A stretch of 64,000 nucleotides of DNA from Vibrio mexicanus (lineage in GTDB: Bacteria > Pseudomonadota > Gammaproteobacteria > Enterobacterales > Vibrionaceae): positions 62,001 to 126,000 of the forward strand of contig NZ_JYJP01000001.1 of NCBI RefSeq assembly GCF_001012815.1, written 5' to 3'. Made by a program: the position numbers and the translations under genes. Each line of letters opens with the position of its first letter. Position 1 is the stretch's first letter. The notes under the pieces were generated by a model. The model was given only the letters and a program-made list of their open reading frames with translations. It ran no database searches and had not been told where the DNA came from. This document shows, piece after piece, positions 50,188 to 60,548 of this stretch.

Positions 50188-50973
50188 TCACAACAGGAAT
50201 CGTTGTGTTGAATGACAATAAGAGAGGCGCTCGACTAGGGCGTCTATCTTGCCCACGCATTCTGTATCAAACTGCACACCAAACTTTCTAAAGTTCGCCG
50301 TCGTTTTGGTATTACGAATCACGCCATGAACCGTGGTCGATTCACCATTGTTCTCCATGTCCTGTATCAGCAGCGAAATAACATTACCAACTTTGAACCC
50401 AGAGATGGTTTTGTCGAGCACAATCTGACAGCCACTGTTGGAAATATCACGCACTTCGCACAGGTACTTTTTAGTATCCGGTTCAAGAATACCGTCTAAC
50501 TGCAGCTCCAATCGCGCTTCAGAACGCATGCCTGGGATCACCTGAACCGCTCTTGGCAAAGTAATCACGCAAAGGCTGATATCACCTGTCTCAACCACAT
50601 ACTCAATCTTACTCTTGAAGTAGATTCGTGCACCTTCCCCTTGAGAGTTAATCGCGCACGCTTTAATGGAAAAGCCTCGTTGGAAAAAGACATTATATTC
50701 TTGAGGTGTCACGTCGGGGGTCTCAAGCACGATAAGGTGTTTAGAGTGCAGTCCAACATATTGAGAGCGGCATTTTAGAACCTTTCCTGTAGGCGTCGTG
50801 ATATTAAACGCCACAATACTGAGTGGCTTTACGTGAGAAAATGCATCCTCACCGTATTTTACCGACCCTTTCACTTGCGGTTGAGGTTCTTCTTTCTTAA
50901 TACCATCGTCTTGTGATTGCTCAGGATTATGAGATTCATCATCTAGTTCAATTGGCTTTATCGGCTCACTCAT
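50188..50973 (-). CDS. PilZ-domain c-di-GMP-binding protein with YcgR-like N-domain
   Basis: 261 residues. Acidic tail-like N-terminus, then a beta-rich domain (about 45-140, VAFNITTPTGKVLKCRSQYVGLHSKHLIVL) like the YcgR flagellar-brake N-domain, then PilZ (about 145-250). The c-di-GMP motifs are intact: RSEAR (RxxxR) and DISNSGC (DxSxxG). Such proteins slow flagella or control surface traits when c-di-GMP rises. Start ATG 50973 is chosen because the longer frame reads as intergenic sequence. It faces the DGC gene, and is downstream of the chitinase on the same strand but beyond a terminator. Confidence 0.85.
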   Translation of the reverse strand: MSEPIKPIELDDESHNPEQSQDDGIKKEEPQPQVKGSVKYGEDAFSHVKPLSIVAFNITTPTGKVLKCRSQYVGLHSKHLIVLETPDVTPQEYNVFFQRGFSIKACAINSQGEGARIYFKSKIEYVVETGDISLCVITLPRAVQVIPGMRSEARLELQLDGILEPDTKKYLCEVRDISNSGCQIVLDKTISGFKVGNVISLLIQDMENNGESTTVHGVIRNTKTTANFRKFGVQFDTECVGKIDALVERLSYCHSTQRFLL

Positions 50974-51125
50974 GTCACTACACCTCAGTATCAACAACCT
51001 TTTAAGATTAGGACAAAATCTCAAAAGTAAGACCAAGAATGCGCTGCATTACGTGTCATAGATCAAATTTCTAAGAAATTAATATGACCATCAATTTAAG
51101 CACTTAACTCCCTTTTAAAACAAGT

Positions 51126-51154
51126 AAAAAGCTCTACCCAAAGGTAGAGCTTTT
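51126..51154. terminator. Terminator after chitinase gene
   Basis: GCTCTACC pairs with GGTAGAGC around CAAA, with AAAAA on the left and TTTT on the right. It lies 50-75 bp past the chitinase stop. Confidence 0.8.
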
Positions 51155-51199
51155 CATTCATTTGAAGCTCAGATTAAGCCTCAACTTGTAGACTAACTC

Positions 51200-53748
51200 T
51201 TAGTTAGTTGCACAGCTTGCTGGGCCGATTTCTTTCCAAACGCCCCATTGGCCTGCTTGCGATGGGTCTTCATTTGTCGTCCACCACTTCGCTTCCCAAA
51301 CTTTACCAGCCCAAGAAACTTGGTCGCCACCGTTGTACACAGCGCCCGCGTCCCAAAGGTTAGTACATAGGTCACCACCGCCAGTTGTGTGCTTCGCTAC
51401 TACAACAGAAGTTGACGCCGATGCCTGAGCTTGACCATCACTTACCGTTACTGTGAACGCAAGAGTAGTATCTGCAGTGTACTCAGCAGCCACAAAACTT
51501 ACCGTGCTGCCCGATACTGTTGCATTTAGGCCAGCAGGAACATCCCAAGTGTAAGTCAGAGTATCGTTATCCGCGTCAGAAGAAGCCGACGCATCAACCA
51601 CAATCACATCACCTGCGTTCGCTGTGGCTGGAGCAGACACTGCTGCTACAGGAGCCGTGTTCACTGGGCCACCTGTGTCTTTAGGGTTAACCGTAACCGA
51701 AACGTTCGCAGTTGAAGACGCACCGTTGTTGTCTGTTACTGTAAGAGCGAATGTTAGCGTTTCAGCTTGAGCCACTTCTGCTACATCAAAGGTTGCCACT
51801 GCTGCGTTTGCATTCACTAACGTCACAGCAGTACCAGCAGTTTGAGCCCAAGCGTAGCTAACAATTGTGCCATCGCTGTCGGTAGATGCACTACCATCTA
51901 GCGATACGCTTGCAGGGCCTTCTACTACTTGTGCCGCACCAGCATTTGCTACCGGCTTACGGTTAACAGGTTCAGTTGTACCACCTGCTAGGCCCTCATG
52001 CATTGCATTTAGGATATCGCCGTTATCTGCATCAATTTCCCAAGAGAATAGACCCGCTAGACCAAGGCTACGCGCATATGCCCCTTTCGCTTTAACAGAG
52101 CGGTCATCATCAAAAGAAATTAGCTTACCGTTTGAAGGATTCCATACCCAGGCCGCTTGAGCTTGCTCATCGTAACCGTATTGGAAACCATTAACGCCAG
52201 TATTATCTGGACCTAGCATGTAAGTCTTAATACCTTTATAGTCAATAACACCAGCTTCCCAGACACCTTGCGCTTCAGTACCCGTCAGCTTGCCGTTACC
52301 CACACCCGTCATTGGATCTGAAGGATCAGTCAACGATGCTGGCATTACACCATCCCAGCCACGACCGTACATTGCCGTACCTAGAACCAGTTTGTTCGCT
52401 GGAACACCTTGAGCAAGTAGAAGTTGGATACCGTTATCAGACGTGTAAGCAGGGCCTTTGTAAGGAACGCCTTCTGCATCAACACCTGTGCCATCACATT
52501 GGCCAGGGCGCATGAATGAACCACAGTAAAGTGCTGTTTGGTGACCAACAACATTGTTCCAACCACCGTAGAAGTCGTACGTCATTGCGAAGATGTAATC
52601 CATGTATTGAATCGCATCTGCATAGTTCACGTCTTCAATTTTATCGTAACCAACACCGATTGCAGACGTTAGCTCGTAAGTACGGCCAGTTTCTAGCTCT
52701 AGATCGTCAAGCATTGCACGAAGTTCAGCCATTAGCGCGATATAAGCTGGGCCATCGTTTACTGGGTCACCTAGGTTAGCAGCAGCTCCGTCACCACCTG
52801 GGAATTCCCAGTCGATATCAACACCATCGTAGAATTTCCAAGTTTTCAGGAACTTCTTAACCGATGCAACGAATGTGTCACGGTTTGTTTTATCAACGAA
52901 ATCGAAGAATGGGTCAGAGAGTGTCCAACCACCGATTGATGGGATGATTTTCAGATCTGGGTTACGCTGCTTAAGTGCCATAAGCATTGCGTAGTTACCC
53001 TTAATTGGCGTGCTGTATTCGTGACCAGCTTGCTTAAAGCTCTTCTGGAATGCAGCCCATGGGTCGTGGATAACAACTTCATAGTCGTTCACACCCTGAC
53101 ACGCAGTTTGAAGTGCATTAAAGCTGTTACCACCTACAGACTTAACCGATTCGTTTGGGCCACAAATTGGGATAAAGCCATAAAGGATGTGCGTAAGGTT
53201 GTCAGCTGGCAAGTTGTCCACAGTGTAGTCGCGGCCGTAAATACCCCACTCTACAAAGTAAGTACCTACAACTGTATTTGGATCCGTATTGTAAGATTTG
53301 TTATTCGGATCGATGTTCATCGTTAGGGCTTCAAGTGCGCGCCATCTGTATCTGCAATCAGAAGCTCTGCAGGCGCACTGCGGCTACAGCCTGTTGCATC
53401 ACACGCTTCAATTTCAACTTGGTAAATACCGCCTTGGCCGTATTGGAAAGTTGCTGAAGTTTGGCTACCTGTAATTGGGCCTGTCGCGACTTCCGCACCA
53501 TCAAAGTAGATTTTGTAAGTGTCGCCGCTTGTGCCGCTCCACTGGTTAAACTTGATAGTGATATCTGCAAGGTCGTTGTACTTAACCATCTGGTTATAAC
53601 CAGCGGTTGTTTCCATAGCGAGTTCAATTTTTGAAAATTGAAGGTTGTTTGACCCATACACATCGATACTAGGAGCCGTTGGTGCAGCTAGTGCCATACC
53701 AGACAGTGTCATCGCGATACTGGCGGCGCACGTTGTCATACGATTCAT
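51200..53748 (-). CDS. chiA: Secreted GH18 chitinase A (frame broken near 53324)
   Basis: 849 residues after repair. Signal peptide (MTTCAASIAMTLSGMALA) then an N-terminal FnIII/chitin-binding domain (about 25-135), GH18 catalytic domain (about 150-590) with DGVDIDWE; with one base restored the catalytic Glu is residue 315, the number used for V. harveyi ChiA. Also YDFYGGW and FSWEIDADNG. Two PKD-like repeats follow (RKPVANAGAAQVVEGPASVSLDGSAS; APVAAVSAPATANAGDV) and a CBM5/12-type chitin-binding end (DAGAVYNGGDQVSWAGKVWEAKWW). The frame stops at 53323 in AHLKP; one base gives LKPLTMNIDPNN. It splits chitin to chitobiose outside the cell and pairs functionally with nagB. Confidence 0.95.
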
Positions 53749-54359
53749 GATAATTCTCTCATTCCTTTGTTGTTTCACCACTTGAGCTATTGATAGAAAA
53801 CCCAAGCAATTAGCTGTCCTACCCACTTGGCTAGAACTTCCTTACTAGTATTTGAGAACTTTTTTTTTTAATAGAAATAAATAAAAACTGTTTTCGACTC
53901 AGTGCGCCAAAAACAAACAATGTTATCAGCTTGTTACATCAATCAAATAGGACCGTGCCACAAAACTGCAATAATTTGACCAATAACTAGAAAATGGACG
54001 CAATTTATACTAATCATGAATATATTAAATCCAATCAATTAGTTACATAAAAACAACGATATTGCTCCCAAATAGCTAGAAACAACGGGGCTAGCACTTA
54101 GTGATAATTTTCACTCTTAATTTTAACCAATAAATAACAAAGCAATCAGAAAACAGAAGTATTTACGTGGATTATGAATCTAATTTATGTAGCACTTTAG
54201 TTAAGCCCTCCGCCCATACTGCAGGCTATTTATCGTTATTGAGGCTGACAACGTCTCACCATCAATATTCCTCACAAATACTTCACACTAGTCTGATTGC
54301 AAAGTATGCATATAGTTGGCAATATCGGACACTTAACGTTTGTTCTTGGACTAATACTA
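53749..54359. other. AT-rich intergenic region, 611 bp
   Basis: Between divergent chitinase and UPF0319 genes. It has a ten-T run at 53860-53869 and no gene or clear operator. Long AT-rich promoter regions like this are common upstream of regulated chitinases. Nothing else supportable is seen. Confidence 0.5.
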
Positions 54360-55013
54360 ATGAAAAAAATCAAAGCCTTGTCGCTACTTTCTGCTCTAAC
54401 ATTGAGCACTTTTGCTTTTGCTGACGTCACCATCAAAGTGCCTGACACCATTGAAATTCTGAATGCCAACGGGGAGAAAGCCTCACTCGACGGTGGTTTT
54501 TTCTCTGCGACCAAAGATCTCACCCTACCGGATGGTGAAAACCAAATCGTATTTCGATACAAGCCTTACTTCGATCGTGGAGACGACCGTCAAACTTATG
54601 AGAGCTACGCGGTGATCACCAAATTCAACGCGGCGGATACTGAGCTGACGTTCGAGTTACCACAATACCGCAACCAAAAAGAAGCTGAACGAGACATCAA
54701 AAACTTTGAGTGGGCACTGGTTGATCAAAACGGCGACGCCATTGAGGTGAAGAAAGACAACCTGATCAAAGACGGCATGCAAATTGGTCGAGATTTCCCG
54801 CAAGAAGTGCGTGAATACAACCGTGCCGGTGGTGTTGCCGCTGTGGCCATTGCAGGAACTGCTATGCCAGTAACACTGCCTGCAATTAAAGACCAACCAA
54901 AAGGTGAAGCAACAGCCTCTGCTTCTGCGGCTGAAGAGATGCTGCACTTCTGGTATGAAAAGGCAGACGCTGAAACTAAAGCCCGCTTTAAAGCTTTCGT
55001 AAATCAGCAATAA
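54360..55013 (+). CDS. UPF0319/DUF2057 periplasmic protein (YccT-like)
   Basis: 217 residues. Signal peptide MKKIKALSLLSALTLSTFAFA, mature start DVTIKVPDTIEILNANGEK. Matches UPF0319 (DUF2057): LDGGFFSATKDLTLPDGENQIVFRYKPYF, and the C-terminal AAEEMLHFWYEKADAETKARFKAFV. In E. coli the relative YccT (CsgI) restrains curli assembly; other members are uncharacterised, and no curli genes are seen here. ATG 54360 is set by the signal peptide; the upstream frame is not convincing. A terminator follows. Confidence 0.85.
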   Translation: MKKIKALSLLSALTLSTFAFADVTIKVPDTIEILNANGEKASLDGGFFSATKDLTLPDGENQIVFRYKPYFDRGDDRQTYESYAVITKFNAADTELTFELPQYRNQKEAERDIKNFEWALVDQNGDAIEVKKDNLIKDGMQIGRDFPQEVREYNRAGGVAAVAIAGTAMPVTLPAIKDQPKGEATASASAAEEMLHFWYEKADAETKARFKAFVNQQ

Positions 55014-55053
55014 AGCTGAAACATCTCGCGTCAATCAAATTAGAACATTGAAA

Positions 55054-55091
55054 AATGGCCTTGAAGTTCGATTTCAAGGCCATTGTTTTAT
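55054..55091. terminator. Bidirectional terminator, UPF0319 and HD-GYP genes
   Basis: AATGGCCTTGAA pairs with TTCAAGGCCATT across a seven-base loop, then GTTTTATT. It lies between convergent genes. Confidence 0.85.
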
Positions 55092-56370
55092 TCATTGGAA
55101 GCGGACTGCTGAGAAATGTCCCGCCCGGTAGAAAGGGCATAGCAAATAGACGCGTTGGCTTCGATACATTCAAACACGTGCTTGTCTAACTTACCGTCTG
55201 CCACATCTTTGCGAATGATCGCCATCGTTTCATCTAAACTTAAACCTTTCCGATACGGACGCGACTGAGTCAACGCTTGAAAAACATCCGCTAGCGCAAC
55301 AATTCGACTCGGCAAATCCAACTCGCTTTCTGTTTTACCCATAGGATAGCCAGAGCCATCCAACCTTTCATGGTGATTGACCGCCCACTCCACCAGCTGA
55401 GGATTTGCAATCACTTGCTTCAACGAAATACGTGAATCGGTAGCATGACGCTTAATGCAATTGTACTCAGAAGCAGTGAGCGCCTCTTCTTTGTGTAAAA
55501 TGGTTTTTGGTGTTTTCAGCTTGCCGATATCGTGCAATAGGCCAGCAAGGTAGAGCTCTCTTTGACGACGTGGGCTCATTCCCAGCTGTTGACCTAAAAA
55601 CTCTGTAAGCACCGCAACACATTGCGAGTGCTGGAAGGTAAAAGGCTTTTTGCGTCTACCACTTTCGCCATAAACTCTGCCACTTCAATGGTTTCGGCCA
55701 ACCCTAGCGAGCGTGACACCAACGGTGTTTCAGGCAAACACAGCAACTCAGTTTTAATATGACAGCAATCTAATGCAAACCAAAAATCGTCGGTCTCAAC
55801 TAAATAACACATCTCATCGACGATCGCTGGGCAGAACAAGTTACCCGATTGAATTTTCAGTTCAGTGAGCACTGCGTGCTTAGAGTCTTGCGTTAAATTG
55901 CCGTATTCATCGAGCGGCTGATGACTAAAGAGAAAGTCCACTCGATCAGCCAAAAAGATCAATGCGGCAAACTGCTTATCTTGCTCCGTCAAAGTAGTTA
56001 AGTTTTTTAACTGAATCCAGCGAGTGTGATGGTGCAAAATAGGCGGAGCGAAACTCGCCAAGGGTGAGCACGCTTTCAAGAATTGATAGCCTTGACGACA
56101 ATGTTCATCAGTATCATCGGGGATCAATTGCGAGAACAAACGGGACAGTTCCTCCGATTGCGATACCCCACAATCATGAATCAAACCCAAAGCAAAAGCG
56201 TGCTGCGACAGTTCTTCATCCCAGCCCAATCGTCTCGCACAACGATAAGCAATGTATCCGACTCGATACCCGTGGTGGATCGCATCTACACCCACCGCAT
56301 CGAGCGCTTCAGACACGCTCGTTAGGACGTAACGCAAATCCACACAAACGTTATCTAAACTCGCACTCAT
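55088..56370 (-). CDS. Tandem-HD protein with C-terminal HD-GYP domain (frame broken near 55614)
   Basis: 427 residues after repair. A first HD-type domain (about 25-140, ALGLIHDCGVS) lacks a GYP motif; the second (about 255-400) has LAGLLHDIGK, the HH-GYP motif NHHERLDGSGYP and RIVALADVFQALTQSRPYRKG. It probably hydrolyses c-di-GMP in the cytoplasm, the opposite job to the GGDEF proteins nearby. The frame stops at 55594 after VLRCLQSF; one base gives NVLRVLTEFLGQQLG. No N-terminal sensory or membrane domain. Converges with UPF0319; divergent from GNAT gene. Confidence 0.8.
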
Positions 56371-56587
56371 ATCGTTAGCCTAATCAAAAGTGACAAGATA
56401 AACCCCACATTAACTCTAAGGGAAAAATATCTGGTCAGACTAATGGGACTTATTGATGATTTCTACTGATCGGAGGAATAATCATTGGGAAGCGTGATTG
56501 AGATAACGAAGCGAAGCTTTGCTTGTAGATCCTCGTTCAGACCTATGTTTGCTTGTAATGAAACATAAGCACCTCAAGGAACAATAC

Positions 56588-57115
56588 ATGTTTCAACGTA
56601 CCATAGATAACGATATTTCACTCAGTTTGGTCCAAGAGTCCTTCGCGCCACTGTACGTTGATCTCGTTAGACGGCAGCAAGCCTATTTATCTCAATGGTT
56701 AGCTTGGCCGAAATTTTGTCAATCCGAGCAAGATTTTCGTCTATTTATCCAGAAGTCCCTCCACGATTATGCGGATGGAAAATCCATGACGTGCGCCATT
56801 TTCTATCGAGGCCAACTCGTGGGTAACTGCAGTTTCAACAAAATTCTCCACGATTTACGTAAAGTAGAGGTGGGATATTGGCTTAGCGAGGACGTTCAAG
56901 GTAAAGGTATTATGCAGAAAGTCGTCAATCAACTGATCCAAATAGCATTCGACGATCTGGATATGACCAAGTTAGAAATACGCGCCGCGACAGGTAATAC
57001 AAAAAGCCGCAGGGTCGCAGAAAAATGCGAGCTAAAGTTAGAAGGTGTGATCACTCAAAGTGAGAGTTTGAATGGTGAGATTGTCGATCACGCCGTTTAC
57101 GGCATCACCCGCTAG
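56588..57115 (+). CDS. GNAT acetyltransferase (RimJ/RimL type)
   Basis: 175 residues. The N-terminus MFQRTIDNDISLSLV and the acetyl-CoA loop VGYWLSEDVQGKGIMQKVV (about 98-116; Q/RxxGxG/A motif as QGKGIM) followed by KLEIRAATGNTKSRRVAEKCELKLEG are diagnostic. Such enzymes acetylate N-termini of ribosomal proteins or small amines. ATG 56588 has AAGGA upstream and is chosen over the longer frame from 56519. Alone on its strand; target unknown. Confidence 0.85.
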   Translation: MFQRTIDNDISLSLVQESFAPLYVDLVRRQQAYLSQWLAWPKFCQSEQDFRLFIQKSLHDYADGKSMTCAIFYRGQLVGNCSFNKILHDLRKVEVGYWLSEDVQGKGIMQKVVNQLIQIAFDDLDMTKLEIRAATGNTKSRRVAEKCELKLEGVITQSESLNGEIVDHAVYGITR

Positions 57116-57140
57116 GTTGGCATCTAACGGGTGATTTATC
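57104..57140 (+). terminator. Hairpin after GNAT gene
   Basis: ATCACCCG pairs with CGGGTGAT, with inner TAG/CTA pairing; TTTAT follows. It overlaps the stop codon. Confidence 0.45.
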
Positions 57141-57166
57141 GGTATAGCGAAGCGAAAGAGATAGTC

Positions 57167-58555
57167 CTATGACCAGAAGATCATCGCAATAAACGTGAGC
57201 GCCACAATACATGCGATGTTCAAAATGATGCCCACTTGCATCATCTCTTTTTGCTTAATATGACCTGATCCAAACACAATCGCATTGGGTGGTGTCGCAA
57301 CAGGCAGCATAAAGGCACAAGAAGCGGCAACCGCAATCAATACGGACAAGATAACTGGCGATAAGCCAAACACTTCGGCAACCGTTGCAAAAACAGGGAT
57401 TAACAACGCCGCGCTGGCGGTGTTACTGGCAAATTCAGTTAAGAAAACCACGAACGCGGCAATCACTAACACAATGAAGAACAGGCCAAAGTGCGCAATC
57501 AGATCGCTGAGCATGTTCGCTAAGAAGACACTGGTTCCTGTCGCTTTAAGCACATTACTCAAACAGATACCGCCGCCAAATAGAAGCAACACTCCCCAGT
57601 CTGCGGTTTTTTCAATATCTTTCCAGTGCACCACGCGTGCGAAGTTCACCATAACAATCGCGCCAAGCGCCACAACCGTGTCAAATTTCGCATAGCCGCC
57701 TAACATTGCATTAATCGGCTTACTAAAAATCCACAGCAGGACCGTTGTCGCAAAGATAGCCAGCGTCACTACTTTGCCTTTATCCCAGTCCACCGCATCG
57801 CGGTTGAGCTCAAAGTCTCCTTGCAGATCAGGTTTAAGTACCATAAATAGAACTGCAATTGCTACAGGAAGCAAAATCATAGCGGCAGGCACACCGAACG
57901 CCATCCATTCAGTAAACGTTAATCCTACCTCAGCCGCTGCTATTGCATTCGGTGGGCTGCCCACCATAGTGGCAATACCGCCGATACTTGCACTGTAGGC
58001 GATACCAAGCAGGACAAACACATACGTTTTATGGCCGCTTTCTGAATTTACTTTACTCAGAACACCAAGTACTAATGGCAACATCATTGCAGCAGTCGCA
58101 GTATTACTAATCCACATTGATAGCAGAGCAGTCACACCAAACAACATAAATACCGCAACGCTCATCTTTCCTTTGGCCAAGACGAGCACTTTATCTGCAA
58201 TGACTTTATCTAAGCCTTGCCTATGCATCGCCGCCGCCAGAGCGAACCCACCTAAAAATAGGAAGATGATGGAGTTAGCAAAATTGTTAAGCGCTGTTTG
58301 AGTATCAAAAACGCCAAAAAGTACCGCCATCACGGGCACGAGTATCGCGGTAACCGTCACGTGCAGCGCTTCGGTTAGCCACAACACGGCGACAAATGTC
58401 AGCATACATAGCCCTAGGACGACATCTTTTTCGTACGGCAGCAAACGGTACATCAAGATGAACAGGGCAATGTTCGCAACGACAATCAGGCTGTTTCGGT
58501 TAAGAAACCATTCTCGGGTATTGGAGGGTAAAGGGACACTATCATTTCTATTCAT
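57167..58555 (-). CDS. Na+/dicarboxylate symporter, DASS/SLC13 (INDY type)
   Basis: 462 residues, as V. cholerae INDY. Eleven helices plus two re-entrant hairpins, each with the Ser-Asn-Thr signature: [14 protein letters not shown] (about 150) and [13 protein letters not shown] (about 378). [18 protein letters not shown] and [13 protein letters not shown] are the Na+-binding Gly/Pro loops. It brings C4-dicarboxylates such as succinate into the cell with sodium. ATG 58555 has AAGGAAATAAT upstream; the longer frame from 58672 is unlikely. A group of GGTTAAC repeats lies in its promoter. Confidence 0.95.
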   Translation of the reverse strand: MNRNDSVPLPSNTREWFLNRNSLIVVANIALFILMYRLLPYEKDVVLGLCMLTFVAVLWLTEALHVTVTAILVPVMAVLFGVFDTQTALNNFANSIIFLFLGGFALAAAMHRQGLDKVIADKVLVLAKGKMSVAVFMLFGVTALLSMWISNTATAAMMLPLVLGVLSKVNSESGHKTYVFVLLGIAYSASIGGIATMVGSPPNAIAAAEVGLTFTEWMAFGVPAAMILLPVAIAVLFMVLKPDLQGDFELNRDAVDWDKGKVVTLAIFATTVLLWIFSKPINAMLGGYAKFDTVVALGAIVMVNFARVVHWKDIEKTADWGVLLLFGGGICLSNVLKATGTSVFLANMLSDLIAHFGLFFIVLVIAAFVVFLTEFASNTASAALLIPVFATVAEVFGLSPVILSVLIAVAASCAFMLPVATPPNAIVFGSGHIKQKEMMQVGIILNIACIVALTFIAMIFWS

Positions 58556-58634
58556 TATTATTTCCTTATGAGGGCCATAGGCGAGAATATCTTCACATAT
58601 AGTCAACAAGGTTGATAATAATCGTAGCGAATTT

Positions 58635-58670
58635 GTTAACCACATCAAACACAAGGTTAATATGGTTAAC
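58635..58670. promoter_or_regulatory. GGTTAAC repeat cluster upstream of INDY-type gene
   Basis: GTTAACC (58635), GGTTAAT (58655) and GGTTAAC (58664) lie 80-115 bp before the start. The two right copies are nine bases apart in the same direction, the left is inverted. It looks like a site for a dimeric activator or repressor. The regulator is unknown. Confidence 0.4.
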
Positions 58671-58732
58671 ATTCTGTTTCTTGGAGAGTTATTGAATTAG
58701 GCTCTGCTAAATATCAATGAGAGTTTCGTCAC

Positions 58733-59593
58733 TTAAGAAGCTATATAGGAAGTCAAGCTATCAAAACTTGCCATCACTTGAGGCGATTTCATCACACGGC
58801 CATGACCCTGTCCTTGAGTCGGAACCAATGTGACATTAGGCATTTCATTCGCAGCGCGCTCAGAGACATTAAACTGAGTGAACTTATCCTTCTCATCATG
58901 AACGATGAAGGTTGGTGCCGTACGCTGAGAAAGCTTATTGTATGGGTCTACTGATTGAAGCGGATAGCGATACTGCTGCTCAATATCTGACACCACCGCT
59001 TTAAACAGACGCATGGAGTAGCCAGAACGGGCAATGCTACCAAACAGGTTGTCCAAGTAGTCTAGAACCGGAGCAATCAACAACACTGGCACTTGTTCAA
59101 TCTTACGATGTCGGCACTCCAGCAAGGAAGCCGTTCCCATACTATGACCGACAATGCCTACCACATCCTCAACCGAATCAAGCACCGCTTCAAGACCTAA
59201 TACAAAACCCGGAATATGACCATACTGGCCATCACTTGCACCATGAGCCGGATGGTCGTAAGCCACTGCCGTAAACCCTTTACTCGCGATGTGCTCCATC
59301 AATGGGTAGAACTGGCTAGCGCTACCCGACCATCCATGCGTTAACACCCAAACTGGCCCTTGTCCAAGGTGGTAGCTCATTAACTTGCCATCTTGATATT
59401 GAACCGGAAGTTCACGGAGCCCTTGTGGCTGACTGTTTTTGGCCGATGTTCTGTTGGGCGTCAACAACAGATTTCTCGCGACTTTTTCAGCATGCTTAGG
59501 AGCAAGCCTATGATGTAAGCGAGTACTTACGTTCACCAACGTCTTTTTCATGCTGAACTTGTTTGATGTGTTGAAATAGATCTTTTCACTCAT
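58733..59593 (-). CDS. Alpha/beta hydrolase
   Basis: 286 residues from ATG 59593 (GGAAACGATT upstream); another ATG is at 59605. Core motifs: THGWSGSASQFYPL (oxyanion), GHSMGTA with Ser nucleophile (near 150), DEKDKF with Asp (about 234) and QGHGRVM with His (about 263). It is soluble with a basic N-terminus. Likely an esterase or lipase-like enzyme; the substrate is unknown. A TetR regulator lies 100 bp upstream on the same strand, suggesting joint control. Confidence 0.85.
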   Translation of the reverse strand: MSEKIYFNTSNKFSMKKTLVNVSTRLHHRLAPKHAEKVARNLLLTPNRTSAKNSQPQGLRELPVQYQDGKLMSYHLGQGPVWVLTHGWSGSASQFYPLMEHIASKGFTAVAYDHPAHGASDGQYGHIPGFVLGLEAVLDSVEDVVGIVGHSMGTASLLECRHRKIEQVPVLLIAPVLDYLDNLFGSIARSGYSMRLFKAVVSDIEQQYRYPLQSVDPYNKLSQRTAPTFIVHDEKDKFTQFNVSERAANEMPNVTLVPTQGQGHGRVMKSPQVMASFDSLTSYIAS

Positions 59594-59697
59594 AATCGTT
59601 TCCATTTTCTCGTTTGATCAACAGCACACACTAAAAGTGAACGACCGTGCTATTTCTAGATAAATAAATAGCAGAGCACTGCCCTGCTATCCTGTTT

Positions 59698-60291
59698 TTA
59701 CTTTACTTTCCAGCTCTCCATGAAACGTTCTACGCCGTTCCAAAAAAACTGTTCGCTCTTCTCGTGACCTTTGATCGAATAAAACGTGTGGGCACTTAAA
59801 TAGAGCCCATAAAGTTCAAAGGTCGCCTGCTCGGCATCAATATCATGGCGAAACTCACCAGAATCTATGCCCTTTTGAATCTGAATAGACAGATACTGAA
59901 CCCATGTCGCGACTGTCTCCTTGAGTGCAATTTGAATATCAGTCTGTTCTAACCCTTGCTCACGCCAGGCATCTAAGAACATACAACTGCCTTGGAAGGA
60001 ATGGTTCCAACCTAACCAATTGTTGAGCAAAGTCCGCAGCTTTTGTTCAACGGAAATACCTTCAAGCACTCGGGCTGGTGTGATAACACGTTCTCTAAAT
60101 ACTTCATTGGCATGATTGAGTACAGCCAACTGCAAATTGTCCTTTGAGTTAAAATGAGCAAATAAGCCACTTTTGGACATACCGCAAAGCTTCGCCAAAC
60201 CGCCAATTGTTAAGCTTTCTAGTCCATTCTCACTGGCCAGCTGAAACGCCGTCGTCAGTATGTACTCTCGCGTCACTTTGCCTTTACTCAT
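59698..60291 (-). CDS. TetR/AcrR-family repressor
   Basis: 197 residues. The helix-turn-helix is TREYILTTAFQLASENGLESLTIGGLAKLCGMSKSGLFAHFNSKDNLQLAVL (about 7-58). The C-terminal ligand domain has no close known match (WNHSFQGSCMFLDAWREQG). It is followed by the hydrolase gene. An inverted repeat lies in its own promoter spacer (60326-60337), which suggests self-repression. Confidence 0.85.
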   Translation of the reverse strand: MSKGKVTREYILTTAFQLASENGLESLTIGGLAKLCGMSKSGLFAHFNSKDNLQLAVLNHANEVFRERVITPARVLEGISVEQKLRTLLNNWLGWNHSFQGSCMFLDAWREQGLEQTDIQIALKETVATWVQYLSIQIQKGIDSGEFRHDIDAEQATFELYGLYLSAHTFYSIKGHEKSEQFFWNGVERFMESWKVK

Positions 60292-60318
60292 TTACACCTC
60301 TTATAAATCTTACTTTCT

Positions 60319-60347
60319 ATTTTTAGCACGAACGTACTTTTTTGCAA
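60319..60347 (-). promoter_or_regulatory. tetR promoter with operator-like inverted repeat
   Basis: On the minus strand TTGCAA (-35) is followed 17 bases later by AAAAAT (weak -10). The spacer contains GTACGTTCGTGC, an imperfect palindrome with ACG-N2-CGT symmetry, where a TetR dimer could block polymerase. Confidence 0.45.
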
Positions 60348-60548
60348 ATAATATATAGAACCAATTTTGAGACTACGTTAAATCGGTTAATTCTGGTCGA
60401 TAAACAAAACACCGGTGTCCATCCACATAGTTATTGATTGTATTAATCATTTCCAGGCAATGCATCCATGATAAATACGTATCGGCATGGTAAAGTTTTC
60501 GGCACAATAGTCTGTTGATGACTTTCACTACTACTTTACGAGCGCACT

